The position numbers and the translations under genes are program-made. The notes below the pieces were generated by a model, which saw nothing but the letters and a program-made list of their open reading frames with translations, was not told the origin of the DNA and searched no databases. This document shows positions 19,948 to 28,373 of a DNA stretch of 34,431 bases, piece by piece (the first letter of the stretch is position 1; every line of letters begins with the position of its first letter). The DNA lies in contig CALLLL010000319.1 of assembly GCA_938082445.1 (NCBI GenBank), positions 1 through 34,431 on the forward strand. The letters run 5' to 3'. The stretch is from an uncultured bacterium. GTDB lineage: Bacteria > Hydrogenedentota > Hydrogenedentia > Hydrogenedentales > GCA-2746185.

Positions 19948-21402
19948 TTAATAGTCCGCGCCATTGGTGCTACGTATTACCGAAACCAGCCACTGATTTA
20001 GTTCTTGTTTCATGGTTTTCACCTGTTCAGTTTCGTTGGCGATTTGATTGTCTTGTTCCATTGGGTCGTCTTTAAGGTTATACAATTCAAACGATACGTT
20101 ACCTTCTGTTTCTATACGATGCAATTTCCATGGCCATGCTAACCAGGCCGAATGCCCAGGAAAAGTATTCTCTGGATACTGAGTTGTAATTGTATGGGCA
20201 TCCATACGTAGGCGCACAGGGTCTGTGATTTCTTTTCCTTCGGCTTGAAGAGCCAACAATTCTTGCATCAGTGCCTCTGCACGTACAGGTGTACCCTTCT
20301 TTGTATTATAATCCCAGAAGCCCATGCCCTGAGGGCGGGTACTCATGTTTCCCTTGATGAGCGGCATTAAACTTATGCCGTCTAGTGGTGCTTGGTTCTC
20401 GGTAGACGGCTGAACTATATCCAGTAATGTCGGGTAAATATCCACCGTGTTACTGGGCATATTTACCGGTGCTGGGTTGCGAGGGATTTGCGCAGGCCAT
20501 TCAATCATCGCAGGTACCCGCAAGCCTCCTTCCCAAACCTGGCCTTTGTGACCGCGCCCACCGGTGCGTCCATATTTGGGAAGACCGCCATTGTCTGAAC
20601 AATACCAAAGAATGGTGTTTTCGTGAATGCCCAAATCGCGCAATTCCTGACGCAACTTGCCAAAAGCGGTGTCCATTCCGGCCAGTTCGCCTAAGAAATG
20701 GTCCATCTTTTTGGGCGATTGCTGATCCGCATAAGGTGCACGCTCTTTTTCGCTGGCGATGTGCGGGTTGTGCGGAGAACCAAACCACACCACACTAAGG
20801 AAGGGTTTGTCCTGTTTAACTTGCTCGCGCATAAAATCAATTGCAGCATCAACTGCAATCATTGAACTTTCACCTTCCATTTTTTCCGCGACCCCGTTTC
20901 GGCTCATGGTCGCATTGTTGTCATAGAAGTTTGGAGCTGAAAGCCAAGTGTCAAAGCCATTTGCACCGGGACTAACAGGGCTATTCTTCAATGTTGTACC
21001 TAGGTGCCATTTGCCAAAGTGTCCTGTTGCATAACCGGCCTCACCCAAGACTTCGGCAATGGTGTTTTCTTGTGGAAGAATTGAATTGCCCCATTTGAAG
21101 CACCCCATACGATTCGGGTGACGCCCCGTTAACACACTCGCCCGCGTCGGCGAACACACCGGAGCCGCCGCATAAAAGCGATCAAAGCGCAAGGCCTCTC
21201 GTGACATCGCATCGAAATGAGGCGTCTTCACTACCGGATGCCCTGTATAGCCCATATCGCCCCAACCCTGATCATCCGCCATTACAAGAACAATGTTTGG
21301 ATGAGGGGAGGGATTGATGTGAGTAGATGTTTGGCATCCAAGGAGTGTTCCAAAACAGATAAGTATTAAGTTGAAAGTAAACATACGATGTATGGTGCTC
21401 AT
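19948..21402 (-). CDS. Lipoprotein arylsulfatase-family sulfatase
   Basis: This second formylglycine sulfatase has 484 residues. The N-terminus has a lipobox LLGC (Cys23), so the enzyme is predicted to be lipid-anchored, unlike the first sulfatase in the window. NIVLVMADDQGWGD holds the metal aspartates (about 43-44), CSPTR at 83-87 is the CxPxR maturation motif, and GKWHLGT and YCSDNGG follow. AAGGA lies eight bases before the ATG. The ATG overlaps the stop of the upstream membrane-protein gene in ATGA (21399-21402), so the two are translationally coupled. It faces the lyase operon, and its likely role is desulfation of the polysaccharide or its fragments. The substrate class cannot be read by eye. 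Confidence 0.92.
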   Translation of the reverse strand: MSTIHRMFTFNLILICFGTLLGCQTSTHINPSPHPNIVLVMADDQGWGDMGYTGHPVVKTPHFDAMSREALRFDRFYAAAPVCSPTRASVLTGRHPNRMGCFKWGNSILPQENTIAEVLGEAGYATGHFGKWHLGTTLKNSPVSPGANGFDTWLSAPNFYDNNATMSRNGVAEKMEGESSMIAVDAAIDFMREQVKQDKPFLSVVWFGSPHNPHIASEKERAPYADQQSPKKMDHFLGELAGMDTAFGKLRQELRDLGIHENTILWYCSDNGGLPKYGRTGGRGHKGQVWEGGLRVPAMIEWPAQIPRNPAPVNMPSNTVDIYPTLLDIVQPSTENQAPLDGISLMPLIKGNMSTRPQGMGFWDYNTKKGTPVRAEALMQELLALQAEGKEITDPVRLRMDAHTITTQYPENTFPGHSAWLAWPWKLHRIETEGNVSFELYNLKDDPMEQDNQIANETEQVKTMKQELNQWLVSVIRSTNGADY

Positions 21403-22937
21403 GAATTAATTCCTTGGTCATCAGTAAGTGAATATGTTTTATTCAGTTGAGTATACGTGAACAATGTGCCACAAAGTAATACGGTATAGAAATAGTGAAT
21501 GATAGAAGGCCATATAGAGATCATTCCAATACTATAAAGTCCTACTATACAACAATAAATGTGGATAGAAAAGGATTTGACATAAATTGGGTTACTGCCG
21601 CGCAAAGTCCGAAACATATGAAAAACAGTCCCCGCATAAAACACAATCCCCAGTGGGGCAAAGAGCCATTGCCGTTCGATAGGCCATGAATATTGGTCGA
21701 CCATTTTCTCGGTATGTGTCCCGAGATGAATGCCCAGTGTAGAGGTTGCGCCATGCCAAGTCACGAACAAAAAAAGAAAGACGCAGAATGCTTGGGCCAA
21801 TTGAGCACGGCGCAGGTCGCGATCTTGTGGTTTTAAACCGTTGAGCGATTGCATGATGAGTAGGGCTGTAGGAATCGCGAAGAGTGCCGACATCGCCACA
21901 CTGGTACGAAATGAATCTTCATAATAAATGGTCATGGTCAAAATAATGACGCCGATGGCTTCAAATGCTGTGCGTAAATTCCAAACACCAGCGGGGTGAG
22001 TAAAGTCGTCTTCAGAAAGAGGCATGCCCTCAGGGGTGTAGCGTTTGTCGAGGTCGCGAATGCTCCACCAGAGGGCAAGGGCATAGAGTGCCCCCAGAAA
22101 GAGTCCTGAGTTTAATTCCCATACTTTCCACCAATCAATGGACTGTGCATACGATTCAGATCCATAGCCCAGGCACCAAATAGCCGATATCGCAAATCCG
22201 AATCCAAATCCGCCCCCGATAATACCGTTGATCATATAACTGGATTTGTCACGTTGAACAATGGCAACCCCCATAGCGGCTAACCACGCACAGAGAACCT
22301 TTGTGTTTAAAGTTTGCGTCCAAATAATGCGACCAATCATATTGTTACTTTGGTCGCTGTAATCAACCACATCATAGTTGGGTAGAAAGGTTTGCGGAAA
22401 TGTATCCACCAGCCATGCGCCGCTGTGATATGCGGCATAGGGGATGAGAATTCGTGGAATCCAGATAGATAGAGAACGCTTTGTGCTGATCGCCCAGCCC
22501 AAGCAAATGCTTCCGGGTGCACCCCATCCTATACCGCAAATAAAAAACCACAGCCACCCTATGCCCGGTGCAACAGCGATCATTTCGCCACTTGAATCTT
22601 GCATAAACAATCCGCGAATCCAAGATACATAAATGCCATACCCCAATTCTCCCCCGACGGCAATGCCCAGTCCCAACCATAGAGCACTGCTGTTGGCTTG
22701 AATGCCTTTTCTCGCACAGCAATACCACCATAAAATACCCCACATCATGCCAGGGACAATGGTGCCGTCGATGCCATTCCAGCCGCTGGTACCGCGAATG
22801 GCCCAGGCAATAGCGCCTATACACCCAAAGAGGGCTATAAGGAGGAAAAGCTCAGGGAGCATTCGATCCATAGTTCCGTCGGATGCTCGAGCGGTCCGGT
22901 GTCGAGCATAACGATCGGGGTCAGCGATGGTGAGCAC
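21399..22937 (-). CDS. Polytopic membrane protein of unknown function
   Basis: I do not recognise this family. The protein of about 512 residues has roughly 12-14 hydrophobic stretches rich in tryptophan and glycine, starting at LPELFLLIALFGCIGAIAWA. A hydrophilic loop (about 305-330, with DLDKRYTPEG) splits it into two halves. The start is uncertain. GTG at 22937 has AGGA nine bases upstream and is my choice; ATG at 22871 would remove 22 residues, and ATG at 23006 lies in an inverted repeat with no ribosome site. Its stop overlaps the sulfatase start, so membrane protein, sulfatase and CehA-like protein form one operon. A role in moving oligosaccharides or sulfate, or in modifying a glycan in the membrane, is possible but unsupported by motifs. 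Confidence 0.75.
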   Translation of the reverse strand: MLTIADPDRYARHRTARASDGTMDRMLPELFLLIALFGCIGAIAWAIRGTSGWNGIDGTIVPGMMWGILWWYCCARKGIQANSSALWLGLGIAVGGELGYGIYVSWIRGLFMQDSSGEMIAVAPGIGWLWFFICGIGWGAPGSICLGWAISTKRSLSIWIPRILIPYAAYHSGAWLVDTFPQTFLPNYDVVDYSDQSNNMIGRIIWTQTLNTKVLCAWLAAMGVAIVQRDKSSYMINGIIGGGFGFGFAISAIWCLGYGSESYAQSIDWWKVWELNSGLFLGALYALALWWSIRDLDKRYTPEGMPLSEDDFTHPAGVWNLRTAFEAIGVIILTMTIYYEDSFRTSVAMSALFAIPTALLIMQSLNGLKPQDRDLRRAQLAQAFCVFLFLFVTWHGATSTLGIHLGTHTEKMVDQYSWPIERQWLFAPLGIVFYAGTVFHMFRTLRGSNPIYVKSFSIHIYCCIVGLYSIGMISIWPSIIHYFYTVLLCGTLFTYTQLNKTYSLTDDQGINS

Positions 22938-22987
22938 AGATTTTGTTCCTATAAAAAATGAGGTTGAACTAAAAATGAGTCTATCAA

Positions 22988-23006
22988 TTGATGGTGAAAG
23001 CATCAA
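22988..23006. repeat. Short inverted repeat in divergent promoter region
   Basis: TTGATG and CATCAA are separated by seven bases, in the gap between the membrane-protein operon and the phosphotransferase gene. It is a candidate operator for either direction, by position only. Confidence 0.3.
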
Positions 23007-23014
23007 CTGTCGTA

Positions 23015-23043
23015 TTGTCCAGTCTGGCTAGATTTGATATGCT
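23015..23043 (+). promoter_or_regulatory. Extended -10 promoter of the phosphotransferase gene
   Basis: TTGTCC (23015-23020) and TATGCT (23038-23043) are 17 bases apart, and TGA immediately before the -10 makes an extended -10 element. The leader of about 28 bases contains AAGGAG ahead of the ATG at 23078. Confidence 0.5.
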
Positions 23044-23077
23044 TGAGCCTTAAACCAAGTGCTTAAGGAGTAGCAAG

Positions 23078-24148
23078 ATGCAGGACTTAAACGATACAGC
23101 CGTGGATATGCGTAAAGGTGAAGAACTTTCACTGCAGAAATTAGAACCTTATTTGCGCGATGGTCTTAGCATGCCAGAAGGCGAACTTTCTGTTCGCCAA
23201 TTTCCCGGTGGTCACTCAAATCTGACTTATCTCGTGACTGTTGGAGAGAAGGAATTTGTACTCCGCCGTCCACCCTTTGGTTCCAAAGTAAAAGCTGCAC
23301 ACGATATGCATCGTGAATACCGTGTGTTGTCTGCGTTGAATCCCGTGTATTCGCCTGCCCCCAAACCCGCTTTGTTTTGCGAAGATCATGACATCATGGG
23401 GGCGGACTTTTATTTAATGGAACGTGTGCAAGGCATGATCCTGCGTTCCAAACACCCCGAGGGATTTAACCCTACACCCGATCAAGTACGCGAAACCTGT
23501 ATTTCCATGGTCACCAATCTTGCAAGCTTGCATTCGATAGACTGGAAAGCGATAGGGCTAGAATCTTTGCAGCGTACCGAAGGCTCATTTATGGGGCGTC
23601 AGGTAAATGGATGGGCGAAGCGCTATGAAGGCTCCAAGACCAATGACTTACCCGAAGTTGAGCATGCTTTACGCTGGTGTATTGAGCACATCCCAGAGGA
23701 TTCTGGTGCGGTGATGATACACAACGATTATAAATTCGATAATGTTGTGCTTGATCCCAATGACATGACCAAAATTATCGGAGTGCTCGATTGGGAGATG
23801 TCTACCATTGGCGATCCGCTCTTTGATTTGGGCGTAATGCTCAGTTATTGGACTAACCCCGATGAACCCCAAGGCCTGATGAGCACCGGGTGTTTCTTGC
23901 ATACCTTACCTGGGGCGATGACGCGTACTGAAAGCGTCAATCTCTATGCCGAACTCACTGGGCGCGATGTATCCTCTGCCAATTATCATTTGGTATTTGC
24001 CACGATTAAGTTGGTCGTGGTACTTCAGCAAATATACTACCGCTATGATCAAGGACTTACCCAAGACAAACGGTTTGCGACAATGATCAATGGTGTAGAG
24101 TTATTGGGAAAACGGGCAGCGCGCTTTATCGAGCAAGGCACTATCTAG
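23078..24148 (+). CDS. APH-fold phosphotransferase (ACAD10/11 N-domain-like)
   Basis: The 356-residue cytosolic protein has the aminoglycoside-phosphotransferase/choline-kinase fold. The N-lobe includes FPGGHSNLTYLV (glycine-rich loop) and EFVLRRPP with the ATP-binding lysine position replaced by arginine, as is common in this group. The C-lobe has the catalytic HNDYKFDNVV and the metal-binding LDWEMSTIGDPLFDLG. The closest named relatives by motif are the kinase-like domains of ACAD10/ACAD11 and bacterial homologues linked to hydroxyacyl-CoA or fatty-acid breakdown. That substrate link is general family knowledge; no acyl-CoA dehydrogenase gene is adjacent. AAGGAG precedes the ATG. The gene is monocistronic, and its stop overlaps the stop of the convergent gene. 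Confidence 0.85.
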   Translation: MQDLNDTAVDMRKGEELSLQKLEPYLRDGLSMPEGELSVRQFPGGHSNLTYLVTVGEKEFVLRRPPFGSKVKAAHDMHREYRVLSALNPVYSPAPKPALFCEDHDIMGADFYLMERVQGMILRSKHPEGFNPTPDQVRETCISMVTNLASLHSIDWKAIGLESLQRTEGSFMGRQVNGWAKRYEGSKTNDLPEVEHALRWCIEHIPEDSGAVMIHNDYKFDNVVLDPNDMTKIIGVLDWEMSTIGDPLFDLGVMLSYWTNPDEPQGLMSTGCFLHTLPGAMTRTESVNLYAELTGRDVSSANYHLVFATIKLVVVLQQIYYRYDQGLTQDKRFATMINGVELLGKRAARFIEQGTI

Positions 24149-25428
24149 AGGGCTATTTGGGCAATTCCTGCATACACTAAAGCACCGATCAGGGACATGA
24201 TATGGCCTACAATTCCGTCTGCGATAATCATGTAGAAGAAATCACGAATTCTAAAGTCGAGTAGATGCATCAGCGTCATGATAGTGAGTGCTATTCCGCC
24301 TATACGCAAAAACGCAATCATTGCTGCCATCGCTGTGACCGCTGACTGGTCGCCTCCCATAAAATAGACAACAAGGGACATCAATATTTTGCTGATGAAG
24401 AACGGGGACAATGCCAGAATGATGGTGAATATATCCATCCCAAAGTGACCATGAGGCATTCGCTCTGATAGATACAATATAAGAAAAACAGTCACCACAA
24501 ATGTAGTGAAATATTCGATAATGGTCCACCCCACCAAGAGTACTTTACCCCATACAGGAAGCGGTTGTGACGCTTCCTCAGATACTTCTGCTTGATATGC
24601 GGCTGTGGAGTAATCCCCTGGATTAGAGGATCCCGAATCCATAAAAAATACGGCGAACAAGGTGATCATGATGGTGCCCAGTGCCAAAACATACAGCATG
24701 ATGCGGAACTGATCCGATTCCGGATCGAATAACCAGAATTTTTCTACGCCGCCTGCGTGAGTACCCTCAATCTTTATATCATGTTCCAAGCCAGCCATTT
24801 GTTTTTGGCCTTCTTCAAGGTAATCAACTCCAGCCGCATTAAACTTGTTCGTGTCAGCGCGTTCGGGCATGCCCTCAGTGGCTTGATTCGAACAGATATA
24901 ACAAATCTCTTGGCCGTTTATTGATTGTTTGTCCCAATCGCCTCGGAAAGGATTGCCGCAACGTGGACACTTTTCGGTCTCGTCCACTTGGCGATAACGA
25001 TTGCTGTGTTCTGGCCCTTCGTATTCACGAATCAAACTCGGATCTGGCTGATTACTCGAGGCAGTTTCTTCTACATCCTCCTCTTCATCTATGTCTCCGA
25101 ATGCACTTGTAGCATTGCTATATGCTGTACGGTCGTCATCAGCAGTATCGGGCTTGGCCATTGCTTTAGGCTGAAATGTTGAGGAGATCGGTAAAACCGG
25201 TGTGTCGGGTTCTTCATCATCTTCAAAGGGACTGCTGTATGTTTTCGGTTTGGAGCTCTTAGTTTTTACTTCGATGTTGGCTGTTGGGTTATTGTGCTCA
25301 GTGGTGTTTGGGCTGTCTACTTTTAAGGAGGCGCGGCAATTAAAACACGATTGAGTGGAACCTATTTCTTTATTCGTGAAATACGTCTGATACCCACAAC
25401 CACATTCGATGTAAAAGTCTTTGTCCAT
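24145..25428 (-). CDS. Zinc-ribbon membrane protein of unknown function
   Basis: The 427-residue protein begins with a four-cysteine site (CGCGYQ...CFNC, about 9-32). A long acidic, low-complexity linker follows, then a second zinc ribbon (CPRCGNPF...CYIC, about 153-178). The C-terminal half has about five membrane segments from residue 235 on, including ILALSPFFISKILMSLVVYF. The layout resembles Yip1-like membrane proteins joined to zinc ribbons, but I cannot assign a function. No Shine-Dalgarno is seen: TATACT ends six bases before the ATG, hinting at a leaderless transcript. The gene lies 22 bases after the ABC exporter on the same strand. It ends in a TAG that shares CTAG with the stop of the opposite phosphotransferase gene. 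Confidence 0.8.
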   Translation of the reverse strand: MDKDFYIECGCGYQTYFTNKEIGSTQSCFNCRASLKVDSPNTTEHNNPTANIEVKTKSSKPKTYSSPFEDDEEPDTPVLPISSTFQPKAMAKPDTADDDRTAYSNATSAFGDIDEEEDVEETASSNQPDPSLIREYEGPEHSNRYRQVDETEKCPRCGNPFRGDWDKQSINGQEICYICSNQATEGMPERADTNKFNAAGVDYLEEGQKQMAGLEHDIKIEGTHAGGVEKFWLFDPESDQFRIMLYVLALGTIMITLFAVFFMDSGSSNPGDYSTAAYQAEVSEEASQPLPVWGKVLLVGWTIIEYFTTFVVTVFLILYLSERMPHGHFGMDIFTIILALSPFFISKILMSLVVYFMGGDQSAVTAMAAMIAFLRIGGIALTIMTLMHLLDFRIRDFFYMIIADGIVGHIMSLIGALVYAGIAQIAL

Positions 25429-25450
25429 CTAGAAAGTATACCGAAATGGA

Positions 25451-27457
25451 TTAAACGGATTCAGCATCCGTAGTGCTATCGTCCCCTGGGTCATCCATTG
25501 ATGCAAACTGAAGGTTGTGTAGGCGACTATAGATCCCTCCTTGTTCAATCAGTTCGTGATGCGAACCCTGTTCAGCAACCGATCCTTGACTAAGGACTAT
25601 AATTCTATCCGCCCGCTGAATGGTGGAGAGGCGGTGGGCAATAACAATGGTTGTACGTCCGACAACAAATTCATCAATTGCATTTTGGATAGCTGTTTCG
25701 CTTTCGGTATCCAAGCTCGAAGTTGCTTCATCCAGAATAAGGATTGCGGGATCTTTAACAATAGCCCGTGCAATTGCAATGCGTTGTTTTTGACCACCCG
25801 ACAGGTTTGACCCTGCTTCACTGATCGACGATTGATAGTCTTCCGGCATTGGGTCGATAAATACATCGGCATGCGCTACGTGAGCCGCTGCCTTAACCTG
25901 GTCCTCTGTAATGGATTCTCGGCTAAAGGAAATATTTTCATGCACACTACGATTAAACAGCACATTGTCTTGCGTTACATACCCAATTTGTTCGCGTAGA
26001 CTTTCGAAAGATGCTTCGCGGATATCCACCCCATCAATTGTGATGGAACCCGAAGTAGGATCGTAGAATCGGGGTAATAACTTTGCGATGGTACTTTTAC
26101 CTGCTCCACTAAATCCTACCAGCGCCACCATTTCACCTTTCTTAACACTAAATGACAAGTCTTTCAGGACAGGTGCATCCTCGTGATACGAAAAGTCTAC
26201 ATGATCAAATGCGATTTCATGCTGAATCACTGGAAGATCAATTGGATTGGAAGATTCCTGAACAGAAGGTGCGGCATCCAGATAGGAAAAGACTCGCTCA
26301 CCACTCACCGCACTCACTTGAATTTTGTTGTTAATCTTGGCCACCTTACGCATTGGATCTACAACACCAATCATAGTAGCGGCTAGGATGATTAAATCGG
26401 CCACCACCAAATTCTCCATTTGCATAATACGGTTGCCCACCATGATCAAAATGGCCGCGCCGCAAATGAGGAACAACTCTGTAGCCGGTCCTACTAAAGC
26501 ATTGAGGCGAGAAATTTTCACCATCTGCTTGCGTAAAAATCGCAATTCGGCTTTCATGTTGTCAAGCTCATGGTTTTCCATCCGAAAGCTCTTTACAACT
26601 GTAATCCCTTGTATAGTTTCCATCAAGATGGAGGTGACAGTAGCCAATCGATTGAGCTGAGACGTTACACGGCGTTTGAGCTTTTTGGCCATCAACATAA
26701 ATAATAGAATGAGTGGGGAAATGAAAAATACAATGAGCAACGTAATTTTAGGGCTTGTAAAAAATGCTAAGCCAAGGAGAGAAAGTACTTTAAATGGTTC
26801 TCTGAATAGAATGACAAATACACTGGTCAACCCTGTGTTTACCATCATCACATCACTGGAAAAGCGTGCCATAATAGTTCCAGCTTTGCGTGATTCGAAA
26901 AAGTCATGTGATTGTAGAAGAAGGTTCGAATACAGCTCCATACGCAAATCTTGAACGACATGCGCGCTGATGACGCCTGCTAAATACTGCTGAAAATAAC
27001 GTGCAATACCACCCAGTAAGGTAATCAGTATTATCCCAAAAGCAATAATGCGAAGCGCATAGGATATATCAGCCCGCATGCCATGAATAATATCATTCAC
27101 TCGACTTTCAAAATCAGGCCGCCATCCGGTAAATGATTCCACATCATCTTCTGCTTCTATTGCATGGGTGTTGTACCGTTCTAAAAGCCTGTCGAAATCC
27201 GTGGGCGGTTCCTCGCCTGGGGTATAGGTTACACCTTCCACGACCGGAAGCGTATCGCTAACATACAGAATCTCGATTCCAGCTGTCGTGACCAATAGAG
27301 TGATCCCTAGAGAACTCGCGGCCATGAAGGAAAAGAGAATTAGGGCAATGAGTTTGCCTCTATCCTTCATAACATAACGCGTTAACCGCTTGTAGGTTTT
27401 CCAGAAGTTTTGAGCGCGTTTACGGGGTTTATCTATATCTTTTTTTTGTGTAGACAA
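25451..27457 (-). CDS. MsbA-like ABC exporter, permease-ATPase fusion
   Basis: This half-transporter of the MsbA/LmrA type would dimerise to flip lipids or export hydrophobic compounds across the inner membrane. From the chosen start it has 668 residues. The membrane domain has six segments, with an unusually long acidic insert between the first two (about residues 70-130), and the loop TILMETIQGITVVKSFRMEN. The ATPase has Walker A GFSGAGKST, signature LSGGQKQRIAIARA, Walker B ILILDEATSSLD and the H-loop AHRLST. I chose TTG at 27455-27457 because AAGGA lies five bases upstream. An ATG at 27541 has no ribosome site and adds 28 residues unlike the family. With the LpxL-like and LolA-like genes further along it may serve lipid A transport, but it could also be a drug exporter. 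Confidence 0.9.
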   Translation of the reverse strand: MSTQKKDIDKPRKRAQNFWKTYKRLTRYVMKDRGKLIALILFSFMAASSLGITLLVTTAGIEILYVSDTLPVVEGVTYTPGEEPPTDFDRLLERYNTHAIEAEDDVESFTGWRPDFESRVNDIIHGMRADISYALRIIAFGIILITLLGGIARYFQQYLAGVISAHVVQDLRMELYSNLLLQSHDFFESRKAGTIMARFSSDVMMVNTGLTSVFVILFREPFKVLSLLGLAFFTSPKITLLIVFFISPLILLFMLMAKKLKRRVTSQLNRLATVTSILMETIQGITVVKSFRMENHELDNMKAELRFLRKQMVKISRLNALVGPATELFLICGAAILIMVGNRIMQMENLVVADLIILAATMIGVVDPMRKVAKINNKIQVSAVSGERVFSYLDAAPSVQESSNPIDLPVIQHEIAFDHVDFSYHEDAPVLKDLSFSVKKGEMVALVGFSGAGKSTIAKLLPRFYDPTSGSITIDGVDIREASFESLREQIGYVTQDNVLFNRSVHENISFSRESITEDQVKAAAHVAHADVFIDPMPEDYQSSISEAGSNLSGGQKQRIAIARAIVKDPAILILDEATSSLDTESETAIQNAIDEFVVGRTTIVIAHRLSTIQRADRIIVLSQGSVAEQGSHHELIEQGGIYSRLHNLQFASMDDPGDDSTTDAESV

Positions 27458-27590
27458 AGAAATCCTTGGCCCTATGCTGCGGGCATACCACCCAGACGGA
27501 TGCAATGTTCGAATACGAATTGTATGGAAGCATGCTATCATAGTGCGGTAAAATCATGCAAAATCACTTCCAGCAACTCTAAGGTACATT

Positions 27591-28328
27591 ATGTCCAATC
27601 CCAATATCATTTACGGTCTTAAACCCATTCAAGAAGCCATGCAATCGGGATACAGTATTAATCGTATCTATGTCGCGAAAGAATCTCGGGCTTCTGGGTG
27701 TAGCGCCATTCTAGATGAAGCAAAATCTAAATCCATTCCCTTTGATTTTGTCCCCCAGGCCAAGGTCAATGAGTTGACCCGCACCATGGAGCATCAAGGT
27801 ATTGCGGCAAAAGTGAGCCCGATTGAGTATACAGATTTAAAATCTTTCATTAATTTCTGTCCCGATATCACTACTATTCTCATATTGGATCAGGTTCATC
27901 ACCCCAAAAACTTGGGCATGATCATCCGTACCGCAGTGGCTTCAGGTACAGCAGCCATTATTTTGACGGCCCGCAAAGGAGCGCTGATCGACGATAGTGT
28001 GGTACGTGCGAGTACAGGCGCCGTGTTTAACATCCCAATTATCAAGTCCAATAATCTTAGTCAGACCATCAAGCAACTAAAAGATGCCCATTTTTGGGTA
28101 TATGGACTGGATGCCAAAGGGACTACCGATATATTTACACTTGATTGGCCTACGAAGACGGCTTTGATCATTGGAAACGAAACTAAAGGCATGCGCCCAG
28201 TTATCGAAAAGAGTTGTGACGATTTAGTCAATATTCCTCTGCACAATAATATGGATAGCTTGAATGCTTCTGTCGCTGCGGGTGTAGCGTTATTTCAAGC
28301 CAACCGATCCACTTTGCAAAAAAAATGA
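27591..28328 (+). CDS. rlmB: 23S rRNA Gm2251 methyltransferase RlmB-like (TrmH family)
   Basis: This SPOUT-class enzyme transfers a methyl group from S-adenosylmethionine to a ribose 2'-hydroxyl, by homology at G2251 of 23S rRNA. The 245-residue protein has an N-terminal substrate-binding domain (IYGLKPIQEAM) and the three SPOUT motifs: NLGMIIRTA, IIGNETKGM and IPLHNNMDSLNASVA, which form the knot. AAGG lies seven bases before the ATG. The gene diverges from the ABC exporter over about 130 bases and ends inside the terminator of the convergent zinc-ribbon gene. The family also includes tRNA Gm18 methyltransferases; the IYG...PIQEA N-terminus favours RlmB. Confidence 0.9.
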   Translation: MSNPNIIYGLKPIQEAMQSGYSINRIYVAKESRASGCSAILDEAKSKSIPFDFVPQAKVNELTRTMEHQGIAAKVSPIEYTDLKSFINFCPDITTILILDQVHHPKNLGMIIRTAVASGTAAIILTARKGALIDDSVVRASTGAVFNIPIIKSNNLSQTIKQLKDAHFWVYGLDAKGTTDIFTLDWPTKTALIIGNETKGMRPVIEKSCDDLVNIPLHNNMDSLNASVAAGVALFQANRSTLQKK

Positions 28329-28347
28329 CCATACGAAGTATGGTCAT
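28318..28347 (-). terminator. Rho-independent terminator of the zinc-ribbon gene
   Basis: A perfect 10-base stem (28325-28334 and 28338-28347) has a 3-base loop, read as TTC on the minus strand. It is followed on that strand by T's, seen as eight A's at 28318-28325. The rlmB stop codon TGA (28326-28328) is inside the stem. It terminates transcripts of the 28374-28820 gene; on the plus strand there is no T run. Confidence 0.8.
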
Positions 28348-28373
28348 GAGTAGGTCAAAACTAGTTTAGCAGT

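Noticed and set aside
22372-22824. Open frame of 150 codons inside the membrane-protein gene
   Set aside because: It is in another frame of the same strand, rich in Arg, His and Cys with no hydrophobic pattern, and is best explained as a shadow.
27458-27541. N-terminal extension of the ABC exporter to an ATG at 27541
   Set aside because: There is no Shine-Dalgarno, the 28 added residues do not resemble exporter N-termini, and a TTG with AAGGA fits better.
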